IMG/VR virus record: IMGVR_UViG_3300030430_002719
Location: 1 to 24,419 of that record
Origin: a virus
Length of the DNA: 24,419 nt
Reading direction: 5' to 3' (one strand)
Translations under genes and position numbers: made by a program
The notes under the pieces: generated by a model
Told to the model about the DNA's origin: nothing
Seen by the model: only the letters and a program-made list of their open reading frames with translations
Database searches by the model: none
Shown: positions 12,246 through 21,911 of the stretch, in pieces
Layout of the letters: each line of letters opens with the position of its first letter
How positions within the stretch are numbered: position 1 is the first letter of the stretch

Positions 12246-12383
12246 TCAATAGCCTCCACCCATCTTTCTGCGTCCGCCGCCCATAGGCTTCTTGGCAGCC
12301 TTCTTGCCTGCCTTCTTCTTCATGCCCATTGGCTTCTTGCCTGCCTTCTTCTTCATGCCCATTGGCTTCTTGCCGTGCATCAT
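12246..12383 (-). CDS. Small Lys/Met/Gly-rich basic protein (45 aa) with internal tandem repeat
   Basis: Reading from ATG 12383 gives a 45-residue protein that begins MMHGKKPMGMKKKAGKKPMG, repeats GMKKKAGKKPM-type units, and ends RRKMGGGY before TGA at 12246-12248. AGGA lies seven bases before the ATG. It is about one-third Lys/Arg, with no acidic residue and no hydrophobic core, so it is probably disordered and DNA- or RNA-binding. Two exact 33-bp copies encode residues about 6-27. It is the last gene before the terminators, 28 bp after the giant gene, so it is co-expressed late with virion proteins. Small lysine-rich proteins occur near structural genes of other podoviruses; a condensing role in the head or with ejected DNA is a guess. 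Confidence 0.75.
   Translation of the reverse strand: MMHGKKPMGMKKKAGKKPMGMKKKAGKKAAKKPMGGGRRKMGGGY
12301..12366 (-). repeat. Two exact 33-bp tandem repeats within the 45-aa gene
   Basis: Copies at 12301-12333 and 12334-12366 are identical in all 33 bases, and the first seven bases of a third copy follow. Thirty-three is a multiple of three, so each copy adds 11 residues in frame. Identity at synonymous positions points to recent duplication, for instance by replication slippage or the phage's annealing recombinase. Confidence 0.92.
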
Positions 12384-12411
12384 CTGACTGTCCTCACTTT
12401 TTGGTTGCGGG

Positions 12412-15400
12412 CTATCTGCCCTGGATAAAGCCTCGGATCACATCCTCGGCATCTTGCGGTTCTACATTTCCAGCGGCCAAGTCGAATCCATATTGGATCT
12501 GCCTGCCCGCCGTGGCTGGGATCATGAATGCATCCCAACCGAGAATTGTGGCACATGTCTCGACAGCAGCCCGGAGCTCCCGCCCCTTGAACTCTCCGCG
12601 CAGCAAATCGAGCGCGGTGTTGGCGTTTCTAGCCATCCAATCGAACGCTCCGGTGCGCGGCGACTCAACGCCTCGGCCCAGCTCAACTGGAAAGTCATCG
12701 TCTACAGCGCGCGCGGCAACTGCGATGAGGCGCTCCAATCCGCCGCCCACCATGTCGCCGGCGATGGGCACGGCCCCGGCCAACGCCATCCGCATGGGCT
12801 CTAGAATCATCGACTGAATCAGATACGCCTGGAACGCCTCATCGTCTTCCTCTTCCGCTTCGCCCATCAGCCAGCGTCGCATCGCTGCGCTGATCATGAA
12901 CTCCAAGTAGAAGATATTCACAAGGTTCCAAGCGAACCGTCCGTAAGCACCAAGGCCCGCGTCTTGCTTGAAACGCTCCCAAGACACTTGCGCCATACTG
13001 TTCTTGTAGGCGAACCATCCAGTGAACTGCGTCAGAACTCGAGCCATCTCGCCGAACGCCCCCTCGTATGCGGGAGCGTCTAGAATGTCGCCGCTTCCAA
13101 GATTGAGGCGCACCTTGCGATCGGCAAATCTGCTAGCAGCCTTGATGGCATCTGCATCACTCATTCCATTGGGTCGCTCTTCTGCAAGCCATTGATCGTG
13201 TGCGGCTTTCCATAGAGCTCCCTCCAGAGCTTGTTGAGTCGAACGCGGCAGCAGGTAGGCATACTTGCTTTGCATCCTCTCCCGAATATTCGAAGGTGTG
13301 AAATCTTCGGCGACAATCTGCTGTGCGCTGACCTGTAGTCGGTTACTCATCATGTCGCTTGTCGACATGATGTATTGCTTATCGGTGAAGCGAGCTAGGA
13401 ACGACGTAGCAAAGTACTTCGGCTTGACACCAAACGCCGTCGTCAGCGCGCCGATCAATGCCAAGGGGTTCTCCGCCGCGTTCCGAGCGTGGAACGTAAA
13501 TATGATCGATCCCATGCGGCGGCGCAGATTGCCGATCACGTTGTTAAACACGTTGGGCGCGACGGTGGCAGGGTTCAAGTTGCCTGTCGCGGCTCTGAAC
13601 ATGGCCAAATCTAAAACGCTGTTGTCACTTCCTCCGTAAAGGCCAGGATTCATTCGGCGGATTACTTGACCCAGAGAAACTCGATCAACGGAATCAAACT
13701 CAGCCGCTACATCTGTAGCGTTAAGCAAGTCTTTGACGCGCTTGACAGCTGGATTGACGTAAGCAAATCGGGTGTGTTCCTGAAACGTCCCCATCAAAGT
13801 GTCTAGTCGCAAGTTGACCTTGTCGACATTCATGACGGCGCGCTCCTTCGACGAGCTGCTTGACAGATTCAAAGTCCGGGCCGCGAGCCTTTCGGCCGCT
13901 GTGACGTCTACGTTCTGCTTTCCATCATCCGGGTCGTAGCGCATCGGAACGTATCCGCCGGCAAACGTCTCTGACTCACCATCAATCTGCAGCGTAAACG
14001 GACGAGCTTGGATCTCCGGGACTAGACGTCCCTCGATTTCGAACAATGCTTTTTGGTAGTCGGGCTTGACGGACTCAAACACGTTCATCACGCCTTGAGC
14101 CAGATCGACAACCTCTCGCGTAATGACTCCCTCCTTCAACAATCGGTTGATGAACTTGATGGCTGGTCCGATGTCGAAGCGTCCGTCCTCACCGCGCTGC
14201 GACCAGCCGTAGCCGGCCATTAGTCGGTCACTGTTGCTGGCGTTGCCAAGGTTGGCGATCAGCGTCACGATCTCGTGGACTGCACCGTTGTCGCCTCGCC
14301 TACTGGTTCCGAAAACAAAAGGCTGGCCATTTGGCATGCGCAACTCGGGCGCTGCGATCTCTCGCGGTGCCTGCTTCTCCAGAGCATTGACACGCTTCAT
14401 CAGCTCATGCAGCTGCTCGTAATACTTGCGCAGCTCGACCTCGTTTTTGTCGAGTGCTTCGCGAAGAGAATCGTAGAAGGTTGAAGCAAAAAGCCCGCCC
14501 TCAGCTCCACCGTCGAGCACCATCATGGATTGCTCAAGTCGCTTCATCATTGCGGACATCTGAGCAAACGACCATGCCTTCACCTTCTTGCTATCGAGCA
14601 ATCCCTCAAACAGCTTTCTGTCTACCTTGCCCAGATCCTTTAACTGACGAGCCAGCCTGCGAGCAAGCTCGTCGCGATCTATGCGCTTGCCAGCGATTTC
14701 AATCTGGCGCACAGTTCGGCTGCGATCCCACACGGCTTCGACCATGTCCAAGCCCTCGCGCAACCTGTCTCCTGTAAGATCAAGCGGGTTGTCGACCGCC
14801 ATGTTGTCCAGCGCCGTGATCAGTCCGACATTGGCCGTGAAAAACTCCTTGTCGTATTCGTCGATGAGCCCCAGTTGCTGCTCGTTAGCGGTCGGCTGTG
14901 TGCCCATGCCCATCTTGTTGAGCATGACGCGGCCGAAGTAAATGAACCGCATGTCGCGCGTCTTGGCCTGCTGCGCATCCTTACCGCGTGCAAAGTCGCG
15001 CTCGATCTTGCGAATCCGCTCGTCTGCATTCCGACGCTGCAAAGCCGCCTCGCGCACCATGGCGTTGTAGAGCAGCTCCGAACGGAATGCCTGCGCGGCC
15101 TTGAATCGATTGCCGAGTCGCAGTTGGCGGAACGCCTCGCGCCGCGCGCGCATTGCGTCGTTCTGGAACTGATACGGGCGCATGTCCCGCAGTCGCATCT
15201 TGCCGATCCGCTGGCGTGCCACATCTCGGACAGCTTGCAGCGTCACGTCCTTCGGTAAAGCCGTGCCGGACACGGCTTCCAACTCACGAAGTGCAACAAC
15301 CTGCTTGGCCTCGTTGTAGATGGCGCGCTGCACGGTCTCCTGCACCGCTTCCGGCGTAGCCAGGTTGCCGTACTCGGCCAGCATCTGCTGTTGAGTTTGC

Positions 15401-18400
15401 GCCTCAACATCCTCGCGGAACGTCAGGCTGTCACGCAGTTCGGAGACCATCTCGGTGGCACTGTCGTATGCGAACAGGTCGGCAACCGTGCTGAGGTCCA
15501 TGCCCTCCGGGGAAGTCATGGCCCCACCCAAATCGTTCAGCTTGATGCCGGGGATCAACTTGCGCACTTGATCGCTGTTCAAGCGCGTGTTGACGTCCTC
15601 GCTCATCGTTTCAATCACCTCACCGTTTTCGTCGGTCAGCTTGCCTGTGCGCAGGAACTCTCGCAGTCGGTGGACCCGCTCGCGCATCAAAGCGGATTCG
15701 ATCGACTTCTTGATCTCGCGACGAACTCGACGTGCATCGGACCGCACGGCGCTTGTCGCGCGCCCGGTGATTTGATCCAGAACCTCGGCGTCGTTTAGCA
15801 ACTCACGCGTCAACTCATCGATGGCCGTCTGCTTGGCCTCTTCACGCAAGTCGTCGATATCGACCTCATCGTCACGATCGCCCATCGCCCGCCGCATGTT
15901 GTCCGGCATCTCCATGTCCGGCTTCTCTGTGCGCTGCAACTCGAGCTCGATGTCGTCCTTTGCCGCGACCATGCTGTCGAAAGCTCGGCGCACCTTGGCG
16001 TTAATCTTGAACAGCTCGCGCCCGTAGAGCTTGCGATAGATGTCGTTGACCCGCATCGCGATGTTCTCATAGACCTGCGTCATGAACACCCGGATGCGTT
16101 GGAACAGTCGCTTCTGACGGCGCGTCGGTGCAACGCCGTCGCCGAGATAAATCTCAAAGTTGCGAGCGATCGCCTCGTGGAACGGCTCCTGCTCCTGCTC
16201 GGACAGAGCGTTCCAAGCCTCGCGCCTTTGCTCTAGCGTTCCATCTTCTGGGCCAACACCCATGGCCTCGAAGAACGCCAACATGGTTTCCTGCAGGACG
16301 GGCGACTGCGGACCCTCCGGATTCGCCGCTTGTCTGTCGAGAGCGTCGAGCCGTAGATCGAAGAAGACGTGGGCCAGCTCGTGGTAGATCGTGCTGGCGT
16401 TCGCGTCCTTCATCATCTCAATGGTGCGCGTAATCCGACGACCAGTTTGCCGGCGAACGTATCGCCCGCGGCGCGTCCGCTTGCGCTCGTCGCTGTTCTG
16501 CTGCTCCTCGTCGAAAAGAATGCGGTCTCCGTCTCGCAGACCCAGGTCTTTTTCTAGCTGCTTGGCGACGTTGAGAATATTGGCGTCGTCGTCGTAAACA
16601 ACCTTTACGCCTCGTCGCTCCAGTCTCTCGCCAAGCGACCGCATCTGCTCTTCATTCCTGTCGTAGGTAGACCTCGGCAAGATTGCGCCGCGGAACTCTT
16701 GGAATCGCACGGCACGCTGCGGCTTGCCCTCTAGATACTTGGTGGCCATTGACCGCATGCGCTTGCCTAAATCCAACGCCGTATTCAGCGTCTCTTCGGC
16801 GGGCACAGTTTGAGCTGCAAGGACATTGCTGAAGGCTTGGCCCCCAACACCCTCGGCAAGCATGCGCTGTTCCTTTTCGCTCAAAGCGATGGGCTCAGCC
16901 GACAGCCCGTGCTTCTTCATCGCGGCTATGACATGCGCAACCGTCGGCTTGCGGCGCTTGACAATGTCACCCAAGACACGCATGGCCTGACTGTCTGTGC
17001 GGAATCCATCGCCACGATTCTTGCCCCTAATCTGTGACTGCCATTTAGCAACGGCCGGTCGTAGCATGTCGGACTGCTGCTGCTCCAGTTCGCCATCGAT
17101 GCGATCGCGCTGAGCCAGCACGTCGCGCATATCGCGAGCCTTGCCGGACTGAGCTCGAGCGTTGCCAAACGACCAACTGTCCCCAAAATTGGCCTCCTTG
17201 TTTGTGATCGTCAGAGATCGCGTCATTGCCGCTACGACGTTATCCAACGTGCGCGGCATGAGCTTCTTGCCAACGTAGATCTGCGGCTCTTGCGCTACGT
17301 CCTCCAAGATCCCGTCGAGCCACGCGTCGATTGCTTGCTTGTTGCGCTGGAGGATTTGAGTCGCGTCGCCCGATGAAAAGAACACTTGGCCAAAGAACCT
17401 ATCCGCATCCGATCGTGCGCTATCAATAACGCTCAAGTAGACGAGCCCTGTTCGACTGTCGACAAGCCTTTCGGCGTCCAGATCTTTAACTGAAGGCTCC
17501 GTGGGCCTTAGCCCTGCGTCGAGCAGCTTTTGCTGTTCACGACGTGCTGCTGCGAGAATCTCCGCGGAGATCTCGACGTGCAAAGCCGATCCGCTTTGAA
17601 CATTTATGAGCTTGTCCATCGGATCAGCGATGGATTCTTCAAGTGTCATGCGGCGCTTGAACCACTCTTGTAGTTGTGGATCGTGGCCGAACTGGTGGTA
17701 GTAGGGCGCTGGCACTGGTCGCAACGCGTTGTATTGCTCTGGGAACGTCTCTCCTAACCACACCAGTGCTGCGGCTGGCTTGTCACGCATATACTCATCA
17801 ATCGCATCGTTCGGCCGATCTTCGTCGATGGAGCGATCGATAAACGATTGCCCGACGCCAAATCCTCCATACTCTTGTATCTGCTCAGATGCCTCGCCTA
17901 GAGCAACGCCTAGCTTGCGGATGCGTTCGGCCTTTCCTGGCTTGATCGGCTGGTAGGTTTCCGGGAACACCTGCGAGTAGGCGTCGTTCATGAACACCGG
18001 ATTGCCGCGATCTGGATCAGCTAGTTGCTCCGTGCCAATCAGGACAACTCTGCCGAATCCATCGTACGGCTTGGCGGCCTTGGTGATGCCCAAGCTGGGG
18101 ACAGCCAAGCCACCCAAGTCGAGAGCCCCTTCTATTTCGTCCGGCTCGATGCGGTGCAGAACTACCAGCGCATCTTCGTCGGCAACCTTGGAGATCTCCG
18201 GCTCTAGCTCTTCGGAGTAGAGCTCTCTGCGCACGCCCTCTACTGGCGTCGGCGACGTCGTGCCTTCGGGCGCGGCGACTCTGCCGGGTTGAGCGGAGAG
18301 TCGGGCGACGCCTCCATACGGCTGGCTTCCCAGCTCTTCAGCAGAGAGTCCTGCAGACGGGCGATCTTCTCCATCGGGTCGCCCACGAACATCGTCTTGT

Positions 18401-21400
18401 CGTCGCTCTGCGTGGATTCTTGCTGCGTCTTCATAGCTGATCTTCGCGGACTGCCGCGACCCGAGCTCGCCGTAGAGCTTCTTCTCATAATACCACAGGA
18501 TGGCTTGGATGTCGGCGATCGACAGGTCGAGCCCGTGCTCGTCGCGCAGGATGTCCTTGGCTTGCCCCGTAGCGTCCAGCATGAACGTCCGGTCCTTAGC
18601 GCCAAACGGAGTGTCTTCCAGGTTTTCAAACGCCATCTTGTAGATGGTGTTGGCCGCCTTCTCGATCTCGGTGCCTCGCTTGAACCCCTTGGCTTCGTAG
18701 CTCTTCCGGTACTGCACAGTCGCGGCAATGGCCTCGTCGTCTGACATGCGCGGCTTGCGCAGCATCCGCTTGAACCGCTTAAGACCCTGCTGCGTCGGAG
18801 CCTGCACAAGCGTGCCGCGGTAGCGGTTGAACGTGCGCGACCACCACCGGTCCATCGTCAGGTAGCCATAGGCACCCATTAGGTTCGCGTAGAACGCGCC
18901 GAGCTTGGGGCCAAACATGACCGCAGCGAGCGGCATCTTGATGTGGACCTGGTAGGCGCTCTTGAACTCAAGACCCTGCTCCGCGGCCAGCTTGCGCAGC
19001 TCGGTGATCGGCATCTCCTGCATCAAAAACTCGTGCGCGCCCTCGACGCCGAGCCTGTCAAACAGGTCCGCCAACACCTTGAGGTTGGTGTCGACAGAGG
19101 CTTGCCGCGCCGTGCCCCGCTCAACGGTCAGCTCGCCAGTCTCGCGGTAGCGCCCGTAGATGTCTGCGGCTTGGTCGTAGTTGCCCTGCGGAGTCTGGCC
19201 GTCAGACGTAATCGCGATGAGAGCGGTGAATGTGTTGCGGGCCGTCTTGTCTGTCTTGAGCTCGGCAAACATGTCGCCGGCAGTGTCTAGCGCCTTCTGG
19301 AACTTGGTCGAATACCAGCCGACCCCGCTGTCCTCTGGGTTCTCGAACTCGAACAGCACCTCCGCTACCATCCAGCGCGCAATGTTTTCGCGCGTCTGGT
19401 CGTCGCGCTGCTCGCGACCGATCTCTCCGTAGAGCTCGCGCTGCCGAGCCTCGAGCGCGGCTGCCACTTCGCGCACCTTGTACTTGCCGCCTGGCTCCAA
19501 CCCATACTTCTCCAGCGTCTCGCTGCCCCGGCGGATGTCGTCAGTCTGCTCCAGATCTCTGACGTCTGATTGAGACTGTTGCTGGGCTTGATCTTTTTTG
19601 GCTTTGAGTTCGTCAACAATCTGTTGTGGAGTTTTTGACTCCAAATCCGTCAAGCCGTTTTCGGTGGCAATGCGCTTAAGATTGTTGGTCACAAAAGCGG
19701 GGGTGTTCTCTTCAGCCTTGGCGATAAAATCTTCTGCCTCCTGAGTAAGCGGGCTGACGGGTGGCGCTTGTTGCTCTTCCGCGGTGACAGGCTCTTGCGG
19801 CGACACCGGCTCGGTGTATCGCGCTTGAACTTGTCCGTTCACCACCGACGTGATCTCGAAGCCGATCGAGTCGAACCACTGGTCCAAGGGCAAATCGAGA
19901 TCCGTGTCGATGTCTTTGTGGACGGCGTGCAGCATGCCCATAGCTGTCTCGGTCGCCGCCGTCGCCTCCGCTCCTGACAGACCAGCGTTGCGCACCATCT
20001 CGTTCATTCTGCGGCGCACGCGTCGGACCTCTTCGGCCTGCTTGTTGTGCTCGTCCATCACGCGCTGGGTGGCATCCCGCTCGTCTGCAGTCATTTCGTC
20101 GCCGAAGCCTTCTGCTTCTTCGGTGACCTCCGCGGCCCTGCGCACTTCTCGACGTGCTTGACGCACCTCCTCCTCGCGCTGCTGGAACTCTTCAAAACTC
20201 AGCGGGTCGTCGTCCAAACGCAGCGCCGGCTTGATCGCCTCGAACAGTCCAGCTCGAGTGACTACTTCAGACTTGAGGCGATCCATGGGGATCACCACGT
20301 CCACCGAATCGCCCAAGTCTCTGGCCTGCTCTTCGGCAGTTGCGATCTCGGGCAGCACTTCGCGCGCCTCGCCCATATCGATGTCAGCAAGCCGCAGCTT
20401 TTCGCGCATCTGCGACAGCGGGATCTTGACAACTTGCGCACCGGTGTCCTTCACCACCTCCTGCATCCAGCGCCGGAACTGCTCCGGCTCGCGCTCGGCA
20501 AGCGTGGCCGGGGCTTCGGCAATCTTCGACAAGAACTCTTGGGTGCTGCCAACAATCTGACGTTCGCGGGATCGGATACGCGCGGCGCGCACGCCACCGC
20601 CGACTCCGCCGATTACCGCCATACCCTGTGCGACCTCTAGTGCCGTGTCCCCCAAATCACCCAGCACCCCACCGTAGAACTCAAGCAAAGAAACCTTCTG
20701 GCCTTTCTCGTCGTAAAGGAGCTCCTGTAGTCGGCTACCACGCCCAACCTGCACTTGCTCAAGCTCTGCCGAAGTTGGCCGAACGCGAGGCAGCTCGTCG
20801 CCAATCAACGGACCCACCTTAAAACCCCGACGGCGCGACACCTCCTCGAAGATCATTTCGTTGAGGGTTTGAGCTGTCTCGGTGGCAGTCTCGGCCAGCA
20901 CAGCTTTACCGACATCTCCTGCGACCTGGCGGAACGTGTCGCCGATGCTGACCTTGTCCAGCGGATTCCGGCTTGTTGCTTGCCGCAAGAGCTCGCCGAC
21001 CTTGGTCTTGTTCGCCAAGCCGGCCACCGCCTTTGCGCCGAAGTAGTCGAGCAGTGCGTTGCCAATGCCAGTCGCAATCGCGCTGCCGCGGATCGATCGC
21101 TGATCGTGACCGCGGTCGTGCATGTTGATGGCCGCCAAGCCGCTGTTGACTTGATAGCTGTTGGCGACATAGCCCGCACGTAGGCCCAGAGAGAAGCCCG
21201 CGGGCGCTGTCCCGATGACGGCCGGGCCACCCAGAGCGCCGACCGCGGCTCCAGTCGCGGCACCACCGACAGCGTATGGCAGCGCAGAGATCGCGCCCTC
21301 CGTGAACTGTCCGGTCAACGTCAGTGCTGACGTCAAGAAAGCAACGTCGGCCGAACCAAGATCCTCAAGCTTCTTCTGATACTTGGCGATGTTCTCCCAT

Positions 21401-21909
21401 TCCTGCGCTGTCAGGTCGCGATAGCTAATCGCCGACGCCATCTTGCCCAGCGTGTTGGTCATCCACCCGCGCCTGTAGTCGTTCCACAAGCCCTCGAAGA
21501 GTCCCAACTCCTCCGACAAGTCCCACGCGACTTGCGCGTATACCGGATCCGTCAGTAGTCGATAAGTCTCCGGAGAGTTGAGCCGCAGCTTCTCCGTGTC
21601 TAATCGAACACGCTCAACGATCTTCCGATACTCGTCGATGTTCTTGCGGACTTCATTCTGTGGGATGCCGAACTCTTTGAGGTCGACACCGATCCTGCGA
21701 ATCTCTGCTTGGACGCGCGGGTCTTGGCGTGACGCCAAGCTGAACGATTGCACAAACTGACGATCGAGCTCGTCCTTGGTCCTCGGCGTGACCGGTCGGC
21801 GATCCGGAAAGAACGTGCCCGTCGTTGGTGCAAACGGCTCCGATGTCCGCAGGGACGGTGGACGCTGCGGCAAACGATCGAACAGCGGCGGAATCAGCGA
21901 ATCGCTCAT
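12412..21909 (-). CDS. Giant polyvalent internal virion protein with zincin motif (3165 aa)
   Basis: This is the largest gene, in the place of T7 gene 16, and likely an internal core/ejection protein delivered with the DNA. Visible regions: a Gly/Ala-rich hydrophobic segment (about 205-235); charged coiled coil (about 570-640); a SAP/HeH-like segment LKRIATENGLTDLESKTPQQ (about 740-760); a GC-rich block (about 785-1225) containing GVGWYSTKFQKALD and ILWYYEKKLYGELG; a module with LGGLAVPSLGITKA (about 1240-1300). A zincin follows, STIYHELAHVFFD, with His1843, Glu1844 and His1847 and a candidate third ligand in ARNFEIYL (Glu1919). Next are long helical regions, then an LPD38-like C-terminal domain with hydrophobic helices (about 2790-3060). 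Polyvalent proteins of phages and conjugative elements combine such domains and are thought to act early in the new host. No RNA polymerase or lysozyme motif was seen. Coding is uninterrupted; ATG lies 2 bp after the previous stop. Confidence 0.88.
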   Translation of the reverse strand: MSDSLIPPLFDRLPQRPPSLRTSEPFAPTTGTFFPDRRPVTPRTKDELDRQFVQSFSLASRQDPRVQAEIRRIGVDLKEFGIPQNEVRKNIDEYRKIVERVRLDTEKLRLNSPETYRLLTDPVYAQVAWDLSEELGLFEGLWNDYRRGWMTNTLGKMASAISYRDLTAQEWENIAKYQKKLEDLGSADVAFLTSALTLTGQFTEGAISALPYAVGGAATGAAVGALGGPAVIGTAPAGFSLGLRAGYVANSYQVNSGLAAINMHDRGHDQRSIRGSAIATGIGNALLDYFGAKAVAGLANKTKVGELLRQATSRNPLDKVSIGDTFRQVAGDVGKAVLAETATETAQTLNEMIFEEVSRRRGFKVGPLIGDELPRVRPTSAELEQVQVGRGSRLQELLYDEKGQKVSLLEFYGGVLGDLGDTALEVAQGMAVIGGVGGGVRAARIRSRERQIVGSTQEFLSKIAEAPATLAEREPEQFRRWMQEVVKDTGAQVVKIPLSQMREKLRLADIDMGEAREVLPEIATAEEQARDLGDSVDVVIPMDRLKSEVVTRAGLFEAIKPALRLDDDPLSFEEFQQREEEVRQARREVRRAAEVTEEAEGFGDEMTADERDATQRVMDEHNKQAEEVRRVRRRMNEMVRNAGLSGAEATAATETAMGMLHAVHKDIDTDLDLPLDQWFDSIGFEITSVVNGQVQARYTEPVSPQEPVTAEEQQAPPVSPLTQEAEDFIAKAEENTPAFVTNNLKRIATENGLTDLESKTPQQIVDELKAKKDQAQQQSQSDVRDLEQTDDIRRGSETLEKYGLEPGGKYKVREVAAALEARQRELYGEIGREQRDDQTRENIARWMVAEVLFEFENPEDSGVGWYSTKFQKALDTAGDMFAELKTDKTARNTFTALIAITSDGQTPQGNYDQAADIYGRYRETGELTVERGTARQASVDTNLKVLADLFDRLGVEGAHEFLMQEMPITELRKLAAEQGLEFKSAYQVHIKMPLAAVMFGPKLGAFYANLMGAYGYLTMDRWWSRTFNRYRGTLVQAPTQQGLKRFKRMLRKPRMSDDEAIAATVQYRKSYEAKGFKRGTEIEKAANTIYKMAFENLEDTPFGAKDRTFMLDATGQAKDILRDEHGLDLSIADIQAILWYYEKKLYGELGSRQSAKISYEDAARIHAERRQDDVRGRPDGEDRPSAGLSAEELGSQPYGGVARLSAQPGRVAAPEGTTSPTPVEGVRRELYSEELEPEISKVADEDALVVLHRIEPDEIEGALDLGGLAVPSLGITKAAKPYDGFGRVVLIGTEQLADPDRGNPVFMNDAYSQVFPETYQPIKPGKAERIRKLGVALGEASEQIQEYGGFGVGQSFIDRSIDEDRPNDAIDEYMRDKPAAALVWLGETFPEQYNALRPVPAPYYHQFGHDPQLQEWFKRRMTLEESIADPMDKLINVQSGSALHVEISAEILAAARREQQKLLDAGLRPTEPSVKDLDAERLVDSRTGLVYLSVIDSARSDADRFFGQVFFSSGDATQILQRNKQAIDAWLDGILEDVAQEPQIYVGKKLMPRTLDNVVAAMTRSLTITNKEANFGDSWSFGNARAQSGKARDMRDVLAQRDRIDGELEQQQSDMLRPAVAKWQSQIRGKNRGDGFRTDSQAMRVLGDIVKRRKPTVAHVIAAMKKHGLSAEPIALSEKEQRMLAEGVGGQAFSNVLAAQTVPAEETLNTALDLGKRMRSMATKYLEGKPQRAVRFQEFRGAILPRSTYDRNEEQMRSLGERLERRGVKVVYDDDANILNVAKQLEKDLGLRDGDRILFDEEQQNSDERKRTRRGRYVRRQTGRRITRTIEMMKDANASTIYHELAHVFFDLRLDALDRQAANPEGPQSPVLQETMLAFFEAMGVGPEDGTLEQRREAWNALSEQEQEPFHEAIARNFEIYLGDGVAPTRRQKRLFQRIRVFMTQVYENIAMRVNDIYRKLYGRELFKINAKVRRAFDSMVAAKDDIELELQRTEKPDMEMPDNMRRAMGDRDDEVDIDDLREEAKQTAIDELTRELLNDAEVLDQITGRATSAVRSDARRVRREIKKSIESALMRERVHRLREFLRTGKLTDENGEVIETMSEDVNTRLNSDQVRKLIPGIKLNDLGGAMTSPEGMDLSTVADLFAYDSATEMVSELRDSLTFREDVEAQTQQQMLAEYGNLATPEAVQETVQRAIYNEAKQVVALRELEAVSGTALPKDVTLQAVRDVARQRIGKMRLRDMRPYQFQNDAMRARREAFRQLRLGNRFKAAQAFRSELLYNAMVREAALQRRNADERIRKIERDFARGKDAQQAKTRDMRFIYFGRVMLNKMGMGTQPTANEQQLGLIDEYDKEFFTANVGLITALDNMAVDNPLDLTGDRLREGLDMVEAVWDRSRTVRQIEIAGKRIDRDELARRLARQLKDLGKVDRKLFEGLLDSKKVKAWSFAQMSAMMKRLEQSMMVLDGGAEGGLFASTFYDSLREALDKNEVELRKYYEQLHELMKRVNALEKQAPREIAAPELRMPNGQPFVFGTSRRGDNGAVHEIVTLIANLGNASNSDRLMAGYGWSQRGEDGRFDIGPAIKFINRLLKEGVITREVVDLAQGVMNVFESVKPDYQKALFEIEGRLVPEIQARPFTLQIDGESETFAGGYVPMRYDPDDGKQNVDVTAAERLAARTLNLSSSSSKERAVMNVDKVNLRLDTLMGTFQEHTRFAYVNPAVKRVKDLLNATDVAAEFDSVDRVSLGQVIRRMNPGLYGGSDNSVLDLAMFRAATGNLNPATVAPNVFNNVIGNLRRRMGSIIFTFHARNAAENPLALIGALTTAFGVKPKYFATSFLARFTDKQYIMSTSDMMSNRLQVSAQQIVAEDFTPSNIRERMQSKYAYLLPRSTQQALEGALWKAAHDQWLAEERPNGMSDADAIKAASRFADRKVRLNLGSGDILDAPAYEGAFGEMARVLTQFTGWFAYKNSMAQVSWERFKQDAGLGAYGRFAWNLVNIFYLEFMISAAMRRWLMGEAEEEDDEAFQAYLIQSMILEPMRMALAGAVPIAGDMVGGGLERLIAVAARAVDDDFPVELGRGVESPRTGAFDWMARNANTALDLLRGEFKGRELRAAVETCATILGWDAFMIPATAGRQIQYGFDLAAGNVEPQDAEDVIRGFIQGR

Positions 21910-21911
21910 TA

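Noticed and set aside
12412-21909. Giant protein as an N4-type virion RNA polymerase
   Set aside because: The size is similar, but I find no T7/N4-type polymerase motifs; zincin and LPD-type segments fit better.
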